18,441 bases of DNA from contig SIAT01000014.1 of the NCBI GenBank assembly GCA_009691645.1, forward strand, positions 1-18,441. Reading direction: 5' to 3'. Below the pieces are notes generated by a model. That model searched no databases. It saw only the letters and a list, made by a program, of their open reading frames with translations, and was not told the DNA's origin. The translations under genes were made by a program, and so were the position numbers. Source of the DNA: Pedosphaera sp. Lineage in GTDB: Bacteria > Verrucomicrobiota > Verrucomicrobiia > Limisphaerales > SIAT01. Positions 1 through 6,226 of this stretch are shown piece by piece. Position 1 is the stretch's first letter. The number at the start of each line of letters is the position of its first letter.

Positions 1-462
1 GTAGCTCTGGAAAATCTTCTCCGGGTTCTCCCAGCCGAGCGCCATCGCGAAACCTTGCCCGAGGCAAAGGATCAGCGTGAGATAACGTCCGTACTGGATC
101 AACTTGGCGCGGCCACCCTCTTCGCGGGCGAGCTTCGCAAGTTGGGGAATCACCGCACCGAGCAATTGCAGAATGATCGTCGCGCTGATGTAGGGCATGA
201 TGCCCAGCGATCCGATCGCGCAGTTCTCCAGCGCGCCACCGGTGAACATGCTGTACATCCCCAGCACGCCGGCGTCAGCCCCCTTGCTCTTCTCGCTCAA
301 CTCGGCGAAGTACGAGGAAAGTTTCGCCCCGTCCAAACCCGGCACGGGAATCAGCGAGATGAGCCGGCAGACAAAGAGCAGGCCGAGGGTGAAGAAGATG
401 CGGGTCTTCAGCTCCTCGATCTTGAAGCAGTTGGCCAGCGTGTTGAAGAACGACTTGAACAT
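1..462 (-). CDS. secY: Preprotein translocase subunit SecY, N-terminal part (gene runs off the left edge)
   Basis: SecY is the pore-forming subunit of the SecYEG channel in the inner membrane, which moves unfolded proteins across or into the membrane. The visible 154 residues start MFKSFFNTLANCFK and match the family N-terminus. A charged cytoplasmic start is followed by a first membrane segment (about residues 20-40, TRIFFTLGLLFVCRLISLIP), the periplasmic/plug region with GGALENCAIGSLGIMPYISA (about 75-94), a second membrane segment (TIILQLLGAVIPQLAKL) and the cytoplasmic loop EEGGRAKLIQYGRYLT leading into a third. The ATG at 462 is 18 bases after the rplO stop and has no clear Shine-Dalgarno sequence, so translation may depend on coupling with rplO. 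The C-terminal two thirds lie outside the window. The position directly after rplO is the standard end of the spc cluster. Confidence 0.96.
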   Translation of the reverse strand, partial: MFKSFFNTLANCFKIEELKTRIFFTLGLLFVCRLISLIPVPGLDGAKLSSYFAELSEKSKGADAGVLGMYSMFTGGALENCAIGSLGIMPYISATIILQLLGAVIPQLAKLAREEGGRAKLIQYGRYLTLILCLGQGFAMALGWENPEKIFQSY

Positions 463-480
463 TGAATCAGGCCGTTATCT

Positions 481-957
481 TCACGGCTTGGCCGCTGCCG
501 AAGGCTTCGGAGCGATCACTTCGCAGGTGCCGCCGAGCGCCTCGATGGCCTTGCGGGCCGAGGCGCTAAAACCGTGAGCCACTACGGTGAGCTTCTTGGT
601 CAGCTTGCCGGTGCCGAGAATCTTGATGCCATCGGACTTGCCGTTGGCAAAACCGGCCGCGAACAGCGCCGCCATGTCCACCCGCGCGCCAGCATCGAAG
701 CCATCCAGGGCCGCGAGGTTCACCGGGATACGGTTGATGTGGAAATTGGCGTTGTTAAAACCACGCTTCGGGATGCGGCGGATGAGCGGCATCTGACCGC
801 CTTCGAAGCCGATGCGGATCGAGCTGCCCGAGCGGGCGGTCTGGCCTTTGCCACCGCGACCAGAGGTTTTGCCGTGGCCGCTGGACTCACCTTGACCGAG
901 GCGCTTGCGACGATGCTTGGCGCCGGGGCGGGGTTTGAGATTATGCAGACGCATCAT
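481..957 (-). CDS. rplO: 50S ribosomal protein L15 (uL15)
   Basis: L15 is a late-assembling large-subunit protein that binds 23S rRNA. The 158-residue product has the classic N-terminal MRLHNLKPRPGAKHRRKRLG followed by a Gly/Lys/Arg-rich extension (GQGESSGHGKTSGRGGKGQ) that threads into rRNA. A globular C-terminal half contains RIPKRGF and the ILGTGKLTKKLTVVAHGFSASA strand-rich part, of which the last segment is the usual L15 signature region. Two ATGs sit in tandem at 957 and 954. The AGGA that overlaps the rpsE stop codon is 8 bases from the first, so 957 is preferred, although family members usually begin MRLHNL. In many bacteria rpmD (L30) lies between rpsE and rplO; here only 11 bases separate them. 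Confidence 0.97.
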   Translation of the reverse strand: MMRLHNLKPRPGAKHRRKRLGQGESSGHGKTSGRGGKGQTARSGSSIRIGFEGGQMPLIRRIPKRGFNNANFHINRIPVNLAALDGFDAGARVDMAALFAAGFANGKSDGIKILGTGKLTKKLTVVAHGFSASARKAIEALGGTCEVIAPKPSAAAKP

Positions 958-968
958 AAATAAATTCC

Positions 969-1706
969 TTACTTGGGAGTGAAAGCGATGCCGCGGGCCC
1001 TGAGAATCTCCTCGCGCAGACGCAGGCGTTGCAGCCCGGCGAGCGTGGCCTTGGAGACGTTGGCGGCGTTCTTCGAGCCAAGCGACTTGGACAAGATATC
1101 CTTCACGCCAGCCGACTCGAGCACAGCGCGAACAATCTTGCCAGCGATGATGCCGGTACCGGGCGAAGCCGGACGAAGCAGCACTTTCGCGCCGCTGAAT
1201 GTCGAGTAAATCTCGTGCGGGATGGTGTTGCCGCGCAACGAAACCGTGACCATGCGCTGCTTGGCGTCTTCGCCACCTTTACGGATGGCATCGGCCACTT
1301 CTTTGGATTTGCCGAGACCGAGGCCGACACGGCCCTTCTTGTCACCGGCAACCACCAGCGCGCTGAAACTGAATCGGCGACCGCCTTTGACGACTTTGGC
1401 GGAGCGGTTGATGAAAATCACCTTCTCGACAAGGTCTTCAGCAGAACGGCCATCTGCAGAGATGCCACCGCGCCCCGGACCACCGCGCCCCGGACCACCG
1501 CGCCCCGGACCACCGCGCCCCGGACCACCGCGCCCCGGACCACCGCGTCCCGGACCACCGCGTCCCGGACCACCGCGTCCCGGACCACCGCGTCCTGGAC
1601 CACCCGGACCACCGCGTCCCGCACCGGCAAAGCCAGTGCTCGGACCGCTTGCGGCGGGTTGCTGCTGTTGTGCCCCTGCAGGGGTCGCTTGAATCTCGTC
1701 AGCCAC
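969..1706 (-). CDS. rpsE: 30S ribosomal protein S5 (uS5) with a long GRGGP-repeat N-terminal extension
   Basis: S5 sits at the mRNA entry side of the small subunit and contributes to decoding fidelity and mRNA unwinding. The conserved S5 core covers about residues 85-245. It has the double-stranded-RNA-binding-like N-domain (LVEKVIFINRSAKVVKGGRR, then VAGDKKGRVGLGLGKSKEV) and the C-domain with LLRPASPGTGIIAG and VLESAGVKDILSKSLGS. Usual S5 length is about 165-175 residues; this one has 245. The excess is an N-terminal tail: a short Ala/Gln-rich part (about residues 2-29), then GRGGPGGP and nine GRGGP units in a row (38-81, the last lacking Pro). Translation starts at GTG (1706), 7 bases after a strong AGGAGA, and the next codons read ADEIQ. 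The tail is in frame with no stop. It resembles RGG/GAR low-complexity RNA-binding tails, but its role is unknown. Confidence 0.95.
   Translation of the reverse strand: MADEIQATPAGAQQQQPAASGPSTGFAGAGRGGPGGPGRGGPGRGGPGRGGPGRGGPGRGGPGRGGPGRGGPGRGGPGRGGISADGRSAEDLVEKVIFINRSAKVVKGGRRFSFSALVVAGDKKGRVGLGLGKSKEVADAIRKGGEDAKQRMVTVSLRGNTIPHEIYSTFSGAKVLLRPASPGTGIIAGKIVRAVLESAGVKDILSKSLGSKNAANVSKATLAGLQRLRLREEILRARGIAFTPK
1471..1605 (-). repeat. 15-base tandem repeat (9 copies) inside rpsE
   Basis: Nine head-to-tail copies of a 15-base unit encode Gly-Arg-Gly-Gly-Pro. In coding sense the unit reads GGR CGC GGT GGT CCG. The four copies nearest the N-terminus use GGA for the first Gly (the first of these also has CCA for Pro), and the five toward the C-terminus use GGG. 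Within each block the copies are otherwise identical, even at silent positions. A broken copy (GRGGPGGP) lies just N-terminal, at about 1606-1620. The near-perfect identity suggests recent expansion by slippage or unequal recombination, and because the unit is a multiple of three any change in copy number keeps rpsE in frame. Confidence 0.95.
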
Positions 1707-1713
1707 AGTTTGT

Positions 1714-1719
1714 TCTCCT
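1714..1719 (-). promoter_or_regulatory. Strong Shine-Dalgarno for the GTG start of rpsE
   Basis: In coding sense the rplR-rpsE gap contains AGGAGA, 7 bases before the GTG at 1706. It is the strongest Shine-Dalgarno sequence I found in the window, and it fixes the unusual GTG start and therefore the inclusion of the long N-terminal tail in the S5 product. Confidence 0.8.
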
Positions 1720-1727
1720 GTTTAAAA

Positions 1728-2093
1728 TTAGAATTGCAACCCAGCTTCGCGCGCGGCATCGGCCAGAGCCTTCACTTTGCCGTGGTAACGCGAACCCGAA
1801 CGGTCGAAAACCACCTGCTTGATACCCTTGGTGAGGGCGACCTCGGCGGCCGCCTTGCCGATACGCTGGGCGCTGGCCACGTTGGCGGCGAGCTTTTCGC
1901 GATCGGGTTGGGCTTTGTGCAGCGTCGAAGCGGAGGCCACAGTGAGGCCAGCCACGTCGTCGATGAACTGGACATGAATATTCTTGCCAGTGAAACGGAC
2001 GCTCATGCGCGGACGCGCGGAGGTACCGGCAAACTTCTTGCGCATGCGCCAGCGGCGCTTTTGCAACAACTCGATTTTCTTCGATGTTCTCAT
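1728..2093 (-). CDS. rplR: 50S ribosomal protein L18 (uL18)
   Basis: L18 binds 5S rRNA and, with L5, anchors it in the central protuberance of the large subunit. The 121-residue product is of normal length. It has the basic, unstructured N-terminus (MRTSKKIELLQKRRWRMRKK), the conserved RPRMSVRFTGKNIHVQFIDD strands, and the C-terminal signature with VVFDRSGSRYHGKVKALAD followed by AAREAGLQF. The ATG at 2093 has no good Shine-Dalgarno sequence, and a possible hairpin lies just upstream in the 41-base gap from rplF. It is followed after 21 bases by rpsE, the usual spc order. Confidence 0.97.
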   Translation of the reverse strand: MRTSKKIELLQKRRWRMRKKFAGTSARPRMSVRFTGKNIHVQFIDDVAGLTVASASTLHKAQPDREKLAANVASAQRIGKAAAEVALTKGIKQVVFDRSGSRYHGKVKALADAAREAGLQF

Positions 2094-2101
2094 TTTCGGG
2101 G

Positions 2102-2123
2102 GACCACGGATTTGGCCGTGGCC
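2102..2123 (-). promoter_or_regulatory. Possible mRNA hairpin in the rplR leader
   Basis: In the 41-base rplF-rplR gap, transcript arms GGCCACGG and CCGTGGUC can pair over 8 bp (one G-U) around a 6-base loop. The hairpin ends 8 bases before the rplR ATG, where a Shine-Dalgarno sequence would lie, and no T-run follows, so it is not a terminator. It could limit or regulate initiation at rplR. The stem is short and may be chance. Confidence 0.3.
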
Positions 2124-2134
2124 AATTCAAATCA

Positions 2135-2671
2135 CTACTGAACGGTCTTGCCTTCTTTGCGGACGATCTTCTCGCCCGCGTAACGAACGCCCTTGGCCTT
2201 GTAAGGCTCAGGCGGGTAAAAGCTGCGGATCTCGGAGGCGACTCGGCCGACGAGTTGCTTGTCCGGCCCCTCGATGGTGAGCTTGGTGTTCTCTTCCACC
2301 GTCACCTTGATCTGCTCGGGGATGGAGTAGTTGAGGGGATGGGAGTAACCGAGGGAGAGGTTCACGACCTTGCCCTGAACAGCGGCCTTGAAACCAACGC
2401 CGTGAAGCTCGAGCTTTTTCACGTAGCCTTCGCTCACGCCCTTGACCATGTTGTTCAAGAGTGCGCGGCTGAGACCGTGCATCGCTCTGGCTTCGGCGTT
2501 TTCGCCGGCGCGGGTGACGACGATTTTACTATCCGCCACGGCGGCGATGGTGTGCGGGGGCAGTTCGAGCGAGAGCTTGCCCTTAGGGCCTTCCATCGCA
2601 ACGGCGCGGCCCTTCACCTCCACCTTGACCTTGGCGGGAATGACGATCGGGATTTTACCAATTCTCGACAT
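2135..2671 (-). CDS. rplF: 50S ribosomal protein L6 (uL6)
   Basis: L6 lies near the base of the L7/L12 stalk and the sarcin-ricin loop, close to where elongation factors dock. The 178-residue protein has the two repeated L6 domains. The first begins MSRIGKIPIVIPAKVKVEVK and includes MEGPKGKLSLELP. The second includes YSHPLNYSIPEQIKVTVEE and the C-terminal signature region GPDKQLVGRVASEIRSFYPP, then EPYKAKGVRYAGEKI. The length is typical. The ATG at 2671 is 12 bases after the rpsH stop (TAA) and has only a weak ribosome binding site, so coupling to rpsH is likely. Confidence 0.97.
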   Translation of the reverse strand: MSRIGKIPIVIPAKVKVEVKGRAVAMEGPKGKLSLELPPHTIAAVADSKIVVTRAGENAEARAMHGLSRALLNNMVKGVSEGYVKKLELHGVGFKAAVQGKVVNLSLGYSHPLNYSIPEQIKVTVEENTKLTIEGPDKQLVGRVASEIRSFYPPEPYKAKGVRYAGEKIVRKEGKTVQ

Positions 2672-2683
2672 AACAAATTCGGG

Positions 2684-3073
2684 TTACCAAACTAGGCAAA
2701 GCAACTCGCCGCCGAGGTTCTGTTTAGTGGCCTCGCGGCCGGTCATCACACCTTTGGAGGTGGAGACGATGGCGATGCCCATTCCACTGAGCACACGCGG
2801 AATTTCCGTGGAGCCGGCGTAGCGACGCAGGCCGGGCTTGCTCACGCGCTTGAGTCCCTCGATCACGCCCTTGCGGCCCTGGTACTTCAGCTTGAGCTTG
2901 AGTTTTTTCAGCGCAACCGCGCCTTCCACACTGCACTCGGCAATGTAGCCTTCGCGCAGGAGGATGCGGGCGATGCTCTCCCTCATCTTGGAGTGAGGCA
3001 TCACGACCGTCGGCAACAACGCACTATTGGCGTTGCGCACACGAGTCAACATATCTGCAATCGTATCGCTCAT
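2684..3073 (-). CDS. rpsH: 30S ribosomal protein S8 (uS8)
   Basis: S8 is a primary binder of 16S rRNA (helix 21) and in E. coli represses the spc operon by binding its mRNA near rplE. The 129-residue product begins MSDTIADMLTRVRNANSALL, the normal S8 start. It contains the KMRESIARILLREGYI helix and ends with the family signature: YAGSTEIPRVLSGMGIAIVS, then TSKGVMT, then GGELLCLVW. It starts at 3073, 6 bases after the rpsN stop. A copy of the E. coli type S8 target on the mRNA was not recognised by eye. Confidence 0.97.
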   Translation of the reverse strand: MSDTIADMLTRVRNANSALLPTVVMPHSKMRESIARILLREGYIAECSVEGAVALKKLKLKLKYQGRKGVIEGLKRVSKPGLRRYAGSTEIPRVLSGMGIAIVSTSKGVMTGREATKQNLGGELLCLVW

Positions 3074-3079
3074 AACAAA

Positions 3080-3349
3080 TTACCAGCTCGCTTTGGTCAC
3101 ACCGGGAATCTGGCCCGTGAGCGCCAGCTCGCGGAACGTGAGGCGCGAGACACCGAACTTGCGGAGGAAAGCGTGGCGACGACCAGTCATCGCGCAGCGG
3201 TTCACCAACCGCACCGGGCTGGCATTCTTCGGCAGCTTGGAAAGCGCGGCGTAGTCGCCTTTCGCCTTCAACTGAGCGCGCAGCACGGCGAACTTCTTCA
3301 CCACGGCGGCTTTCTTCTTATTGCGTTCCAACCAGGCTTTCTTGGCCAT
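3080..3349 (-). CDS. rpsN: 30S ribosomal protein S14 (uS14), long zinc-free (C-) form
   Basis: S14 binds 16S rRNA in the head of the small subunit next to S3 and S10. At 89 residues this is the long form. It begins MAKKAWLERNKKKAAVVKKF and ends NRCAMTGRRHAFLRKFGVSR, then LTFRELALTGQIPGVTKASW. It has a single cysteine in place of the two CxxC pairs of the short 61-residue zinc form, so it should not need zinc. The ATG at 3349 is 7 bases after an AAGGA element, 15 bases past the rplE stop. Its position between rplE and rpsH is standard. Confidence 0.97.
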   Translation of the reverse strand: MAKKAWLERNKKKAAVVKKFAVLRAQLKAKGDYAALSKLPKNASPVRLVNRCAMTGRRHAFLRKFGVSRLTFRELALTGQIPGVTKASW

Positions 3350-3364
3350 AAATAATTCCTTCGT

Positions 3365-3910
3365 TCAACGTTCGGAAAACGGCATCCCCATCAGCTTCAG
3401 CAGCTCCATCGCCTCTTCGTTCGTCGGAGCCGAAGTGACGATGGTGATGTCCATGCCCTGCTGGCGCTTGATCTTGTCCAGCTCGATCTCGGGAAAAATC
3501 GTCTGATCCGACACGCCGAGCGAATAATTGCCGCGGCCGTCGAAAGAGCGGCGCGACACGCCGCGGAAATCGCGGATGCGCGGCAGCGCAGAGGCGACCA
3601 AGCGATCGAAAAACTCGTACATCACCTCGCGGCGCAAAATGACGTGGCAACCGATGGCCTGCCCTTCACGCAGCTTGAAATTCGCCACGCTCTTGCGGGC
3701 TATGTTGATGACCGCCTTGCGGCCGGTGATCATCTGCAGATCCTTCACGGCATCTTCCACCGCCCCCTTTTCAAGCGAGGCGCTGACACCCATGTTGATG
3801 ACGATCTTCTCGATCTTCGGGATCTGGTGCACGTTGGAGTACTTGCGACTCTCCTTCAGAGCCGGACGCACCTCGTTGATGTACTTGGTATAAAGTCTCG
3901 GTTTACTCAT
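3365..3910 (-). CDS. rplE: 50S ribosomal protein L5 (uL5)
   Basis: L5 binds 5S rRNA and helps form the central protuberance, contacting S13 and P-site tRNA. The 181-residue protein has normal length. Conserved parts include YSNVHQIPKIEKIVINMGVS (about residues 24-43), DLQMITGRKAVINIARKSVA, LREGQAIGCHVILR, and a C-terminal region with RDFRGVSRRSFDGRGNYSLG and MDITIVTSAPTNEEAMELLK. The ATG at 3910 follows the rplX stop by 8 bases, and the stop codon itself is part of the TGAGG Shine-Dalgarno sequence, which suggests coupling. Confidence 0.97.
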   Translation of the reverse strand: MSKPRLYTKYINEVRPALKESRKYSNVHQIPKIEKIVINMGVSASLEKGAVEDAVKDLQMITGRKAVINIARKSVANFKLREGQAIGCHVILRREVMYEFFDRLVASALPRIRDFRGVSRRSFDGRGNYSLGVSDQTIFPEIELDKIKRQQGMDITIVTSAPTNEEAMELLKLMGMPFSER

Positions 3911-3918
3911 ACGCTACC

Positions 3919-4194
3919 TCAGGCCTTGACCGGCGCGACGCCACGTTTGGCGGCGCGGGCATCGAACGTGGCGGCCAGCATCACGTTCGAAATGTGAATC
4001 GAACCCTCGCGCTCGACGATGGCGCCCTGCGGGTACTGCTGGTTCTTGCGCACGTGCTTCTTGATCATCTTGCCGCCCTCGACCACGACACGCTGCTTCG
4101 CCGGAAGGACCTCGAGGATCTTGCCGCGCTTGCCGCGAGCCGATCCACTGATCACCACCACCTCGTCGTTTTTCTTTACGTGAAATTTTGACAT
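3919..4194 (-). CDS. rplX: 50S ribosomal protein L24 (uL24)
   Basis: L24 is an early assembly-initiator protein that binds the 5' end of 23S rRNA near the exit tunnel. The 91-residue product begins MSKFHVKKNDEVVVISGSAR with the KOW motif (about residues 8-34, GSARGKRGKILEVLPAKQRV), followed by VEGGKMIKKHVRKN and the EGSIHISNVML segment typical of bacterial L24. It is a little shorter than the usual 100-105 residues at the C-terminus. Only 4 bases separate its ATG from the rplN stop. Confidence 0.96.
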   Translation of the reverse strand: MSKFHVKKNDEVVVISGSARGKRGKILEVLPAKQRVVVEGGKMIKKHVRKNQQYPQGAIVEREGSIHISNVMLAATFDARAAKRGVAPVKA

Positions 4195-4198
4195 AACC

Positions 4199-4567
4199 TT
4201 AGATGACCTCCGGGGCCAATGAGATGATCTTGGTGAATTTCTTCACGCGCAACTCGCGGGCCACAGGGCCGAAAATACGCGTACCACGAGGATTGTTATC
4301 CTTGTCGAGAATCACGATGGCGTTGTTTTCGAAGCGCACATAAGAACCATCCGCACGGCGGATAGCCTTCCGGGTGCGAACGAGCACGGCATTGACGACC
4401 TCGCTCTTCTTCACGGTGCCATTGGGAGCGGCTTCCTTGACGTGGACCTTGATCACGTCGCCGATTTCGCAGTAACGCTTGTTGCCCTGACCAATGACGC
4501 CGATGACAGAAGCGCGCTTGGCGCCCGTGTTGTCGGCTACTTCGCAGATGGAACGAACTTGCAGCAT
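4199..4567 (-). CDS. rplN: 50S ribosomal protein L14 (uL14)
   Basis: L14 sits at the subunit interface and forms bridges to 16S rRNA together with L19; it is also the docking site of the silencing factor RsfS. The product is exactly the common 122 residues, beginning MLQVRSICEVADNTGAKRAS. It has the signature region with DVIKVHVKEAAPNG and VRTRKAIRRADGSYVRFENN, and ends AIVILDKDNNPRGTRIFGPV, then ARELR. The AGGA is 6 bases before the ATG at 4567, in a 15-base gap from rpsQ. Confidence 0.98.
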   Translation of the reverse strand: MLQVRSICEVADNTGAKRASVIGVIGQGNKRYCEIGDVIKVHVKEAAPNGTVKKSEVVNAVLVRTRKAIRRADGSYVRFENNAIVILDKDNNPRGTRIFGPVARELRVKKFTKIISLAPEVI

Positions 4568-4582
4568 AACAGTTCCTATTCT

Positions 4583-4858
4583 TTAAGCAGCTTCGGTGTT
4601 ACGTTCGACGACCTTCACCAGGCGCCAACGCTTCAACTTGGAAAGCGGACGGGTCTCTTCGATGGAGACGACGTCGCCTATCTTGGCCTCACACTTCTCG
4701 TCGTGGGCATAAAACTTCGTGAAGGCGGTGACCACCTTCTTGAACACGGGATGGCGGAAGCGACGCTCCACGCGCACCACGATGGTCTTGGCCATCTTGT
4801 TGGAGATGACCGAGCCTTGACGCTCCTTGCGAAGATTCCGGGTGTTGGTTTCGGACAT
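4583..4858 (-). CDS. rpsQ: 30S ribosomal protein S17 (uS17)
   Basis: S17 is a primary 16S rRNA binder with an OB fold. The 91-residue protein has a short polar N-terminus (MSETNTRNLRKERQG), then the OB-fold core VISNKMAKTIVVRVERRFRH, a KFYAHDEKCEAKIGDVVSIE segment that holds the family signature, and ETRPLSKLKRWRLVKVVER at the end. It starts only 3 bases after the rpmC stop, so it probably depends on translation of rpmC. It opens what is usually the spc cluster, but there is no room for a promoter here. Confidence 0.97.
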   Translation of the reverse strand: MSETNTRNLRKERQGSVISNKMAKTIVVRVERRFRHPVFKKVVTAFTKFYAHDEKCEAKIGDVVSIEETRPLSKLKRWRLVKVVERNTEAA

Positions 4859-4861
4859 ACG

Positions 4862-5065
4862 TTAAGCCTTTTTGCCCTGCAGCCGGAGCTGCGAGATGCG
4901 GGTTTCGATGCGAGCCACGTCGTGGCGCAACGTGCGCAGGCGCGACGGTTTCTCGAGTTGGGCGGAAGCCTTCTGCAACCGGAGGTTGAAAAGCTCCTGC
5001 CGCAGGTCACGGCCTTTCACGGCCAACTCAGCCGCAGTCAAATCTTTTAGTTCGGTCATCTTCAT
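4862..5065 (-). CDS. rpmC: 50S ribosomal protein L29 (uL29)
   Basis: L29 is a small two-helix protein next to L23 at the polypeptide exit, near the docking site for trigger factor and SRP. I read 67 residues starting MKMTELKDLTAAELAVKGRD, with the long helical hairpin through LRQELFNLRLQKASAQLEKP and HDVARIETRISQLRLQ, and a basic tail. The frame is open far upstream into rplP, but that part is out-of-frame rplP sequence. The ATG at 5065 is best supported because a GAGG overlapping the rplP stop codon lies 8 bases before it; the ATG at 5059 (MTELK) is possible. The length fits the family (about 60-70). Confidence 0.95.
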   Translation of the reverse strand: MKMTELKDLTAAELAVKGRDLRQELFNLRLQKASAQLEKPSRLRTLRHDVARIETRISQLRLQGKKA

Positions 5066-5075
5066 AACAGCAACC

Positions 5076-5495
5076 TCACGCGTGCTTGTGACGCGAAATG
5101 AAACGGGTCTTGATGCACAGCTTGGCCGCGGCCAAACGGAACCCCTCCTTAGCCATCGCCTCCGGCACGCCATCCACTTCGAACAGCACCGTCGCCGGCT
5201 TGATAATGGCCACCCAACCCTCGACGCCGGCCTTGCCAGAGCCCATTCGGACTTCGAGCGGCTTCTTGGTATAAGAATGCTGCGGGAAGATCCGGATCCA
5301 CACCTTGCCACGGCGCTTCATGTGGCGGGTGATCGTCACGCGGCAGGCTTCGATCTGGCGAGCATCCAGCCAGCAGCGCTCAAGCGACTGCAGACCGTAC
5401 TCACCGAAAGCCACCGAGTTGCAGCGCGAGGCGGTGCCTGAGCGGCTGCCACGCTGCATCTTCCGGTACTTAACTCTGGCGGGCATCATTGCCAT
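5076..5495 (-). CDS. rplP: 50S ribosomal protein L16 (uL16)
   Basis: L16 lies near the A-site tRNA elbow and is needed for late large-subunit maturation. The 139-residue product has MPARVKYRKMQRGSRSG near the start, ITRHMKRRGKVWIRIFPQHS, the KPLEVRMGSGKAGVEGWVAI signature region and KPATVLFEVDGV. The tail is short and basic. Start choice is open. ATG at 5495 (MAMMPARV) has an AGAGGA 10 bases upstream, and the family start aligns with the ATG at 5486 (MPARV). The 43-base gap from rpsC is one of the larger ones in this part. Confidence 0.97.
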   Translation of the reverse strand: MAMMPARVKYRKMQRGSRSGTASRCNSVAFGEYGLQSLERCWLDARQIEACRVTITRHMKRRGKVWIRIFPQHSYTKKPLEVRMGSGKAGVEGWVAIIKPATVLFEVDGVPEAMAKEGFRLAAAKLCIKTRFISRHKHA

Positions 5496-5538
5496 AAACT
5501 CAAAATCCTCTTAAATCCGTCGTTCTTTGTTTCTGAAA

Positions 5539-6222
5539 TTAGACTAAGGCCGCGGTGGGCTTGTCTTCGGGCTTGCTCACGGGGCCACCTTTTTGGCGCT
5601 GCGTATCGCCTTTGCAAATCCAGCACTTGATACCGATTTTGCCGTACACCGTGTTCGCTTCGGTAAAACCGTACTCGATGTTCGCACGCAAAGTGTGCAG
5701 CGGCACGCGGCCCTGCAGATATTGCTCGGTCCGCGAGATTTCCGCGCCACCGAGACGGCCGGAACAGCGGACGCGAATGCCTTCGGCCCCCGAATCCATC
5801 GCGATCTGGACGGCTTTCTTCATCGCGCGGCGGAAAGCGATGCGGCGCTCCAACTGCATCGCAATGTTCTCTGCCACGAGCTGGGGATCGATATCCGGCT
5901 GGCGCACCTCTTGGATGTCCACGTAAATCTCTTTGCCGGTCATCTTGTTCAGATCTTCTTTGATCTTGTCGATCTCCGTGCCCTTGCGGCCGATGACAAC
6001 GCCGGGCCGGGCCGTGTGAATGGTGATGCGGCAACGATTGCCGGCGCGCTCGATCTGGATGCGCGTGACGCTGGCGCCCTCAAGTTTGGATCTGAGGATC
6101 TGACGAATCTTCTGGTCTTCGACCAGCAGTTTGCTGAAATCCTTCTTGTTAGCGTACCACTTGGAACGCCAGTCCTTGGTGAGGGCGATGCGCAGGCCAA
6201 TCGGATTGGTTTTCTGTCCCAT
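5539..6222 (-). CDS. rpsC: 30S ribosomal protein S3 (uS3)
   Basis: S3 lines the mRNA entry tunnel in the head of the small subunit and takes part in the ribosomal helicase. The 227-residue protein begins MGQKTNPIGLRIALTKDWRS. It has a type II KH domain with the GxxG loop GRKG at residues 78-81 (TARPGVVIGRKGTEIDKIKE), and the C-terminal S3 domain with CSGRLGGAEISRTEQYLQGR and a C-terminal YGFTEANTVYGKIGIKCWIC stretch. The last part has a Cys-x-x-Cys at residues 200-203 where E. coli has Val and Phe (VKVWIFKG). It is followed by a polar tail. It starts 4 bases after the rplV stop. Confidence 0.97.
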   Translation of the reverse strand: MGQKTNPIGLRIALTKDWRSKWYANKKDFSKLLVEDQKIRQILRSKLEGASVTRIQIERAGNRCRITIHTARPGVVIGRKGTEIDKIKEDLNKMTGKEIYVDIQEVRQPDIDPQLVAENIAMQLERRIAFRRAMKKAVQIAMDSGAEGIRVRCSGRLGGAEISRTEQYLQGRVPLHTLRANIEYGFTEANTVYGKIGIKCWICKGDTQRQKGGPVSKPEDKPTAALV

Positions 6223-6226
6223 ATTC

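Noticed and set aside
1471..1605. CRISPR-like array at the short regular repeats
   Set aside because: Units are contiguous with no spacers and in frame with rpsE, so they are a coding tandem repeat.
1029..2141. 370-residue plus-strand frame with TTAPR/TTASR repeats
   Set aside because: The repeat is the reverse-complement reading of the GRGGP array in rpsE. The rest is antisense to rpsE and rplR.
4862..5311. 149-residue version of L29 that reads into rplP
   Set aside because: The first 82 residues are out-of-frame rplP sequence. The family start and ribosome site support 5065 instead.
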